Positions 35,541-41,149 of a DNA stretch of 64,000 nucleotides are shown piece after piece. This DNA comes from Phycisphaeraceae bacterium. GTDB lineage: Bacteria > Planctomycetota > Phycisphaerae > Phycisphaerales > UBA1924. The notes below the pieces were generated by a model. The model ran no database searches, was not told the origin of the DNA, and worked only from the letters and a program-made list of their open reading frames with translations. Position 1 is the stretch's first letter; the number at the start of each line of letters is the position of its first letter. Where the stretch lies: positions 558,001 to 622,000 of the forward strand of contig JAHBXD010000002.1 in assembly GCA_019636695.1 (NCBI GenBank). Direction: 5' to 3'. The position numbers and the translations under genes are program-made.

Positions 35541-36205
35541 GGGTCTCCCTTTCAATGTGCAGGACACGGCTACCTCGTCAGCCGGATGGGGAACGAATCA
35601 CGAACGACGCGATTATAGCAATGGCCACGATGCTGCGAGGGACAACGGCAAGGGGCAGCGATATCCACGGCAGGCAGGTAGCGCTGGCTGTCGCCGTCAT
35701 CTCTGCGGCAGGTACGTCTGTCAGAGTGATTCTCTGTCCGGACGAGATCTGATCGCAGTTTGATTCAGGTCGCCACGCCGCCATGAGCCGCGATGTCCAC
35801 CCGTGGCCCGATCTGCCGCTGTCGTCGGCGAATCTCCGTTTTTGCGCGCAACTCTCGACCTCGAGCGCGTAGATATCTAGTAGGGGACCATTTGGTCGCC
35901 GGCTCCCGGACTTCCGGGCTCGTGCGACAAAACGCGGCCTCCGGCAGATATAGAGGTCATGGAAGAGATTTTCACACTTTTCCGGACAACCGCCCCTTCC
36001 ACGGCATAGGAGAAGTATAGGGGCACATCACATGAGCAGGTCCATCGGTGGACCAATCTGCATGAACTTCCGACTCCTTCCCGGATTGGCCCTATCTCGT
36101 GTCGGTACCGGTGAAGGCAGCATGTTTCCGTTTGACCGCGGCGTAGCGGGCAGGCGGACGAATTGAGCGCCACGAGGGCGCAGAACCCGCAGCAAGGAGG
36201 CTGAC
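35541..36205. other. Divergent intergenic region of the element
   Basis: About 665 bp between the minus-strand cargo operon and the plus-strand capsid operon. It contains the extended -10 promoter for the protease gene and, close to the right end, AAGGAGG before the 36206 gene. Several short open frames occur but none has convincing composition. GC is lower than in flanking host DNA. It is the natural place for regulatory sites controlling both operons. Confidence 0.5.
35612..35620 (-). promoter_or_regulatory. Extended -10 promoter of the protease operon
   Basis: On the minus strand TGCTATAAT is a perfect TGnTATAAT extended -10 box. It lies about 72 bp upstream of the protease ATG, predicting a start near 35605. 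No good -35 at 17 bp spacing is seen, which extended -10 promoters do not need. Confidence 0.55.
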
Positions 36206-36607
36206 ATGACGGTGTCACCATTCATCATGACGCGCGAGCAGTACGAAGGCCGCTGCCGCGATCAGTTGAAACAGGCCTATTCCGGCGATTCTGCCAGCGC
36301 GGAGGCAGATTTCCATCGCCTGTACCCCAAGAGCACCGAGGGTGCGGCTCAGGAACTGCGCGAGCGTGGCCTCGCTGCCTATGCAGAGAACATGTCGCAC
36401 TATGCGCACAATCTCGGCATCGCCCTGCGCATGATTGGGCGCAACATCGTCTGGTACCGCGAAGACATCGATGCAATTGCGGAGTACCTGGAGCACATCA
36501 ACCGGTGGACGCATGGAGCGAAGTGGCGGCGCGCCCGCGCCATGACGGTTGAGGACGAATTGCAGATCGAGACGATTCTGGCGGAGCGGAAGGCGGCGAG
36601 CCAATGA
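36206..36607 (+). CDS. Small protein preceding the element capsid gene, unknown
   Basis: A 133-residue soluble helical protein beginning MTVSPFIMTREQYEGRCRDQ. Helical segments such as AAQELRERGLAAYAENMSHYAHNLGIALRMI dominate and no membrane segment or known motif is visible. A strong AAGGAGG site lies 4 nt before ATG. Its stop overlaps the start of the protease/capsid fusion gene (ATGA), so it is produced together with the capsid protein and may be a head-assembly or packaging helper; that is inference from position. Confidence 0.7.
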   Translation: MTVSPFIMTREQYEGRCRDQLKQAYSGDSASAEADFHRLYPKSTEGAAQELRERGLAAYAENMSHYAHNLGIALRMIGRNIVWYREDIDAIAEYLEHINRWTHGAKWRRARAMTVEDELQIETILAERKAASQ

Positions 36608-38490
36608 CCACTGCCGTCGAGAACATCCTCCTCGCAGCGACTGAAGTCGCCATCGAAGCGTCTGACGGTGGTGCGAAGCGACCGCAAATCAGCATAATCG
36701 CATACTCCGGTGGCGTGATGCGCGTGCCCGGTTGGGGCGATGTGGCGCTCGACCTCGATGGCTTGGATGCCGCGGGACAGATTCCGTTGCTGGCGGACCA
36801 CGACGCCCGTGTCGGCGGCGTGGTGGGCCACGGCGAGGCGGCGGTACGGGACGGTCGGCTGATAGTGGCAGGCGTCATGTCGGGTGCTGGTCCCGCTGCA
36901 CAGCAGATCGTTGAGATGTCAAAGGGCGGCTTCGCGTTTCAGGCGTCGGTTGGCGTCGAACCAGCGGAACACGAACCGGTTCGCGCCGGCGAGCCGGCGG
37001 AAGTCAATGGCCGCACGCTCGTCTCGCAGCGCGGGTTCACGCTCGTGCGGCGCGGCAGATTGAGAGAAGTCAGCATCACGCCGCTTGGCGCGGACGCAGG
37101 AACGTCCGTAGCCATCGCGGCATCACGAACCAAGGAGCGGATTCAGATGAACACGGAAGTTCAGAACATCGACGAGGCAGCGATTCGCGCGAGGGAACGC
37201 GATCGCCTCAAACAGATCGAAGCAGTTTGCGCTGCACCGAACGGCGGATGGGGCGCAGCGAGTTCGCGCGTGGAGGAACTGAAGGCATCTGCCATTGCTG
37301 GCGAGATCACGCCGCAGGACCTCTCCGCGCAGCTGCTCAACATCCTGCGCGAGTCGCGGCCCAAGGTCGCCTCGCCCTGGCAGCCGCAACCGGTCGGCGG
37401 CGTGGCGACACTCGAAGCAGCGCTGCTGTCGCGGCTCGGGCTCACAGCGCTCGGCGAGAAGACGCTCGGAGCTGTGGCGATGGAGCATGGCGAGCGCTTC
37501 AAGGCGACACACGCGCTCGACATCTGCCGCGCGGCTCTCATGCTCGACGGCCAAGATGTGCCGCACGGCCGCGAGGAGATGGTGCGCGCCGCATTGTCCA
37601 CCTACTCGCTTCCGACGGCGCTGGGGAACCTCGCCAACAAGCTGCTGCTCGACGCATACGAGGAATCTCCCGCGACATGGCGCGCCTTCTGCTCGGTGCG
37701 GTCCGTGGCGGACTTCAAGCCGAACACTGCGATTCGGCCATCGTTCACCGGCCAATTGGAGCAGCTTGCACCAGGCGGCGAGATCAAGCATGGGCAGGTG
37801 AGCGAGTGGTACACACAGTTCCAAATCGACACGTTCGCCAAGATGCTCAGCGTCGATCGCCGCGACATCGTGAACGATGACCTCGGCGTGTTCGAGGATG
37901 CGTCTCGCGCGTACGGGCGCATGGCAATGCGGCGTCTGAGCGATCTGGTGTACCAGGTGTTGCTGGCGAACGAAGGCGGGTTCTTCAGCGCGGCGAACAA
38001 CAACCTGATCATCGGTGCCGACGCCGCGCTTGGAATCGACTCGCTTGCCAAGGCGATCGCGTTCATGCTCACTCAGCGCGATGACGAAGGCAATGATCTC
38101 GACATTCGCCCCAAGACGCTGCTCGTGCCACCAGAGCTTCAACCGGCGGCGAAGGCCGTGCTGGAGAGCGAGTTCATTCAGCAGATCGCCGAGAAACAGC
38201 CGACCGGCAACAGCATGCGCCGAGTGGTCTCTCCTGAGGTCGAGCCGCGCCTGAGCAACAGCCTCAAATTCGGCGCTGCGGCGAGCACCAAGCACTGGTA
38301 CCTCTTCGCCAGTCCGAGCAACGTCCCGATGGTGGTCGGCTTCCTCAATGGCAAGCAGACGACGACCGTCGAGTTCTTCGGCTTGGACCAGCAGGTGAAC
38401 CGCTTGGCCGTGAGCTGGCGGGTGTATCACGATTTCGGTGCTGCGTTCGTCGACCCGCGCGCCGCGGTGCGGTCCAAGGGCGAAGCGTAA
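36604..38490 (+). CDS. Prohead protease / major capsid protein fusion
   Basis: A 628-residue fusion. Residues 25-170 match a prohead serine protease: LLADHDARVGGVVGH holds the probable His66, and GGFAFQASVGVEP the probable Ser115, with a following strand REVSITPLG. Residues 185-270 are a charged helical linker resembling a scaffold/delta domain. Residues 275-620 match an HK97-fold capsid subunit of the Mu gpT-like type (YSLPTALGNLANKLLLDAYEE, FKPNTAIRPSF, VDRRDIVNDDLGVFEDASRAYGRMA, PKTLLVPPELQPAAKAVLES, and a C-terminal YHDFGAAFVDPRAA). The fusion would self-process during head maturation. An internal ATG with its own SD at 37147 may yield capsid protein alone. It overlaps the upstream gene by 4 nt. 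Confidence 0.88.
   Translation: MTTAVENILLAATEVAIEASDGGAKRPQISIIAYSGGVMRVPGWGDVALDLDGLDAAGQIPLLADHDARVGGVVGHGEAAVRDGRLIVAGVMSGAGPAAQQIVEMSKGGFAFQASVGVEPAEHEPVRAGEPAEVNGRTLVSQRGFTLVRRGRLREVSITPLGADAGTSVAIAASRTKERIQMNTEVQNIDEAAIRARERDRLKQIEAVCAAPNGGWGAASSRVEELKASAIAGEITPQDLSAQLLNILRESRPKVASPWQPQPVGGVATLEAALLSRLGLTALGEKTLGAVAMEHGERFKATHALDICRAALMLDGQDVPHGREEMVRAALSTYSLPTALGNLANKLLLDAYEESPATWRAFCSVRSVADFKPNTAIRPSFTGQLEQLAPGGEIKHGQVSEWYTQFQIDTFAKMLSVDRRDIVNDDLGVFEDASRAYGRMAMRRLSDLVYQVLLANEGGFFSAANNNLIIGADAALGIDSLAKAIAFMLTQRDDEGNDLDIRPKTLLVPPELQPAAKAVLESEFIQQIAEKQPTGNSMRRVVSPEVEPRLSNSLKFGAAASTKHWYLFASPSNVPMVVGFLNGKQTTTVEFFGLDQQVNRLAVSWRVYHDFGAAFVDPRAAVRSKGEA
37132..37149 (+). promoter_or_regulatory. 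Internal ribosome site and start in the fusion gene
   Basis: AAGGAG at 37132-37137 precedes an in-frame ATG (37147) by 9 nt, at the boundary between protease and linker/capsid parts (codon 182). Translation from here would give a 447-residue scaffold-plus-capsid protein without protease. Confidence 0.4.
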
Positions 38491-38609
38491 CACGGTGCGG
38501 AGCGGCGGGCTGGCGTTCGTCGTCCTGCGCTGGCCCGCCGCCCGCTTTCGAGGAATGTGAAGTGCGCCAAGCCGCATGGAGTGCGGCTGCGCGATGACTA
38601 CGGAGGCAG

Positions 38610-38795
38610 ATGGCCACGGACACGGTCGAAATGGACGCGATGGATCGCGTCGGGAGCATCCGGATGCACATCGCCTTCGCTGAACCGACGGCGGACAGCG
38701 AAACGCGATGGGCATCGCGCGTCGATGCGCTCGCGGCCTGGCTGGCCGCGGAATGGGACCGCGAACAAGCCGATCGCGCGCGGGAGCGGCAATGA
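38610..38795 (+). CDS. Small protein, unknown, upstream of RepA-like ATPase
   Basis: A 61-residue, acidic, probably helical protein (MATDTVEMDAMDRVGSIRM...) with GGAGG 4 nt before ATG. Its TGA overlaps the ATG of the next gene (ATGA), which strongly supports both starts. Possible roles include a small regulator or partner of the ATPase; no family is recognised. Confidence 0.6.
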   Translation: MATDTVEMDAMDRVGSIRMHIAFAEPTADSETRWASRVDALAAWLAAEWDREQADRARERQ

Positions 38796-40384
38796 CTCAT
38801 GGTGAAGCGCAATCCTGGATCGTCGACGTGCACGGCGAGCGCTTCGCCCGGTGGTATGACGACGGTCCGCCAGCATGGCCACTCAGTGATCAGGAGCGGA
38901 GCGAAGTTGAAAGTGCGTACCGATCCGTGTTCGTCACCGCTGCACGAGCAATCGCCAAATGGACTCGTCCCGACGTGGATGCTGTTGAGGATGCGTGGCG
39001 CGCGCGGATCAAAGCACGCGACGCCGCATCCATCCACGTTCCATCAGCCGACTACTTTGGCGTCGTCGATGCCGAGAAGCGATCTGAATTCACCGGCCAC
39101 CAGTTCGTCTATCGCCTCGGCCACGCAACGGAGGCGGCGCGCTGTCGCGGCCATCATCAAGCGCTCGCCAGCGCCGCAGATGATTGGCAATGGCTCAGCG
39201 AGCGCGGCGTCCCGGCAGAGCGCATCGCGGCATCCATCGCGCCGGCGTGGCTCAAACAGGTCGAATCATGGAGCCGCGCACCGATCGAGCCGCAACGCAT
39301 CACTGTCCCGCCGAGGCTTGCTGAGGCCATGAGCAACACAGAGCCAGCCTCCTTCCTGAGCGTCGACGATCTCGTCACGGCGCACCCTGATCTGCGCCCG
39401 CCCGTCATCCACGGCCTGCTCAGAGAGGGCGAAACGATGAACGTCATTGCACCGCCAAAGACAGGGAAATCGTGGCTCGTCCTCGACCTAGCGATCGCCG
39501 TCGCCACTGGCCGACCCTGGCTTGGTCGGTTTGAAACGAATCGCGGCGATGTTTTACTCATCGACAATGAGCTCCACCCTGAAACGACCGCGAACCGCAT
39601 TCCGAAGGTTGCGCGCGCGCGAGACGTACCGTTCGATCAGATTGCGCGGACGTTTTACGTGGCCAACCTTCGTGGCGGGCTGCAGGACCTCGTTTCGCTC
39701 GGGCCATACTTTGATTCGCTCCAGCCCGGACGCTTCCGCGTCATTGTGCTGGACGCCTGGTACCGGTTCATGCCGGCTGACACCGACGAGAATGACAACG
39801 GCACGATGGCGTCGCTTTACAACCGCCTCGATCACCATGCATCGCGGCTTGGCTGCTGCTTCGTGCTGATCCATCACGCGACGAAGGGCAGCCAAGCGGC
39901 GAAATCCATAACGGATGTGGGTGCCGGCGCTGGCGCACAGAGCCGCGCCACCGACACACACCTTGTTCTGCGTCAGCATGAGGAAGACGATGTGATCGTG
40001 CTCGACGCGGCGGTGCGATCGTGGCCGCCAATCGATCCGGTGTGCCTGCGCCACTGTTTCCCCGTCTGGAATGTTGATGAATCGCTCGATTCGGCGTCGT
40101 TGCGGCGGGAGCATTCACGGCGGAGAACACATGTAGAGAAGCCGGTGAAGGCCAAACCCGAGCCGTGGACGCCGGGGCGCTTCGTGAGGACGTTCGTGAC
40201 TGGCACCCCTCAGCTGCGCGATGAAATCCTGCTTGCCGCCGAAGACGACGTCTCCAACGCGAAGGCGAAGCAGCTTCTCAAGGTCGCCGAGTCGCAGGGA
40301 TTGGTCCACCGCTGGCAACGCGACTACAGCGACCGGGTGCGCTTCTCGACCGAGCCACCGCCCATCACAGAGGTGGGGCCGTGA
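38792..40384 (+). CDS. RepA-like AAA family ATPase (replication/helicase type)
   Basis: A 530-residue protein. The N-terminal 185 residues are helical and charged. From about residue 186 comes a RecA/RepA-fold ATPase (AAA_25 type): Walker A is APPKTGKSW (about 220-228, Ala in place of the first Gly), Walker B is RVIVLDAWYRF (about 325-335), and the sensor segment CCFVLIHHATKG follows. The C-terminal 110 residues carry a basic linker and a winged-helix-like end (LRDEILLAAEDDVSNAKAKQLLKVAESQGLV). Related proteins in phages, plasmids and satellites load or act as replicative helicases. Directly downstream is a hairpin-rich tract that could be its origin. Start is set by the ATGA overlap. Confidence 0.85.
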   Translation: MTHGEAQSWIVDVHGERFARWYDDGPPAWPLSDQERSEVESAYRSVFVTAARAIAKWTRPDVDAVEDAWRARIKARDAASIHVPSADYFGVVDAEKRSEFTGHQFVYRLGHATEAARCRGHHQALASAADDWQWLSERGVPAERIAASIAPAWLKQVESWSRAPIEPQRITVPPRLAEAMSNTEPASFLSVDDLVTAHPDLRPPVIHGLLREGETMNVIAPPKTGKSWLVLDLAIAVATGRPWLGRFETNRGDVLLIDNELHPETTANRIPKVARARDVPFDQIARTFYVANLRGGLQDLVSLGPYFDSLQPGRFRVIVLDAWYRFMPADTDENDNGTMASLYNRLDHHASRLGCCFVLIHHATKGSQAAKSITDVGAGAGAQSRATDTHLVLRQHEEDDVIVLDAAVRSWPPIDPVCLRHCFPVWNVDESLDSASLRREHSRRRTHVEKPVKAKPEPWTPGRFVRTFVTGTPQLRDEILLAAEDDVSNAKAKQLLKVAESQGLVHRWQRDYSDRVRFSTEPPPITEVGP

Positions 40385-40471
40385 GGGGGGAGGGGGTATG
40401 CGCGCTCCCCCCGTACCCCCCAGTGCCGCCGAGGCGGCCTGGGGGCGGGGACGGGCGCGTACACCGCCCCC
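40385..40471. other. Hairpin-rich GC tract, candidate origin or packaging site
   Basis: Three inverted repeats in 87 bp right after the RepA-like gene: GGGGGGAG/CTCCCCCC (40385-40412), GCCGCC-GA-GGCGGC (40425-40438) and GGGGGCGG/CCGCCCCC (40441-40471). There is no T-run, so they are not ordinary terminators. The position after a replication gene is typical for an origin. Confidence 0.4.
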
Positions 40472-40587
40472 TCCCGCCACCGGACGCCTCGTAGGTACTT
40501 GGCGGCGAGCGGCCCGCCGGCTAGGCCCGCGGGAACAGCCACGGGTATAGACAGACTTTCTTTTGCCTGTCCGGATTTTGAGGCCGA

Positions 40588-40613
40588 GAGAAAACGCCGG
40601 CACATGGCCGGCG
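40588..40613 (-). terminator. Rho-independent terminator after the HARE-HTH gene
   Basis: Minus-strand hairpin CGCCGGC-CATGT-GCCGGCG followed by TTTTCTC, 25 bp after the stop of the 40638 gene. Confidence 0.75.
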
Positions 40614-40637
40614 TGGCGAGGAGATGCGCAGGTGAAA

Positions 40638-40946
40638 TCAACCGTTGGCGGCAAACATCCCGCGCTCGACCTTCTTGAAGCGGGCATCCTTTTTCTTCGC
40701 CGCGATCTCCCGGATGATGGCGGCGTAGACGGTGGCATGCGGCGTCTTGCCGCCGCTGCTCCAGTAGCCCTTGGCGATGGCGGTGTCGACGATCTCCTTG
40801 CACCGCATCGGCTTGCCGGCGTCTGTCAACACCTTGGCCGCCGCGTCGAGACCGCTCATGCGGCCGTTGGCCGCCGCCTTCGACGGCTTCGCCTTCCGTG
40901 CGCCCTTCGCCTTCGCGTTCGCCTTCTTCGTGTTTCGCTTCGACAT
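40638..40946 (-). CDS. HARE-HTH (HB1/ASXL) domain protein
   Basis: A 102-residue protein: a Lys/Ala-rich basic tail (residues 1-28, [20 protein letters not shown]) followed by the winged HARE-HTH domain (about 30-100) with the characteristic [31 protein letters not shown] and [23 protein letters not shown] domains bind DNA and are found in RNA polymerase delta, restriction endonucleases and chromatin factors. Basic-tail versions are frequent in planctomycete elements. It is divergent from the recombinase gene (about 200 bp between starts), which makes it a candidate regulator of integration/excision. Confidence 0.85.
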   Translation of the reverse strand: MSKRNTKKANAKAKGARKAKPSKAAANGRMSGLDAAAKVLTDAGKPMRCKEIVDTAIAKGYWSSGGKTPHATVYAAIIREIAAKKKDARFKKVERGMFAANG

Positions 40947-41149
40947 GGTCTGTCTCCTGCTACGATGTTCATCTTCGCCCAGGCACGCGCCCGGCGCGGC
41001 TCGTCATGCGAGCGCCCAGTCAGTTACCTCAACGGGCGGGTGAATCAAGGCCGCCCGGCAGTTGCCCACAATCGCCCCGAAACAGCGCTTGAGGCGTTCG
41101 CCACGTTGAGGGAGGGTGTCGGGCGGCCCAGTTGGCCAGAAAGGAAACG
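40947..41149. promoter_or_regulatory. Divergent promoter region between HARE-HTH and recombinase genes
   Basis: A 203-bp gap with genes pointing away on both sides. GCAGGAGACAG precedes the HARE-HTH start and AAGGAA precedes the recombinase start. No clear -10/-35 pair could be picked with confidence. Confidence 0.4.

Noticed and set aside
35578..35784. 68-codon frame with a hydrophobic end upstream of the protease gene
   Set aside because: The frame overlaps the extended -10 promoter, has no good ribosome site and the hydrophobic run is short. A tiny membrane peptide cannot be fully excluded.
40385..40550. Transcription terminator directly after the RepA-like gene
   Set aside because: The hairpins are strong but are not followed by a T-run on either strand.
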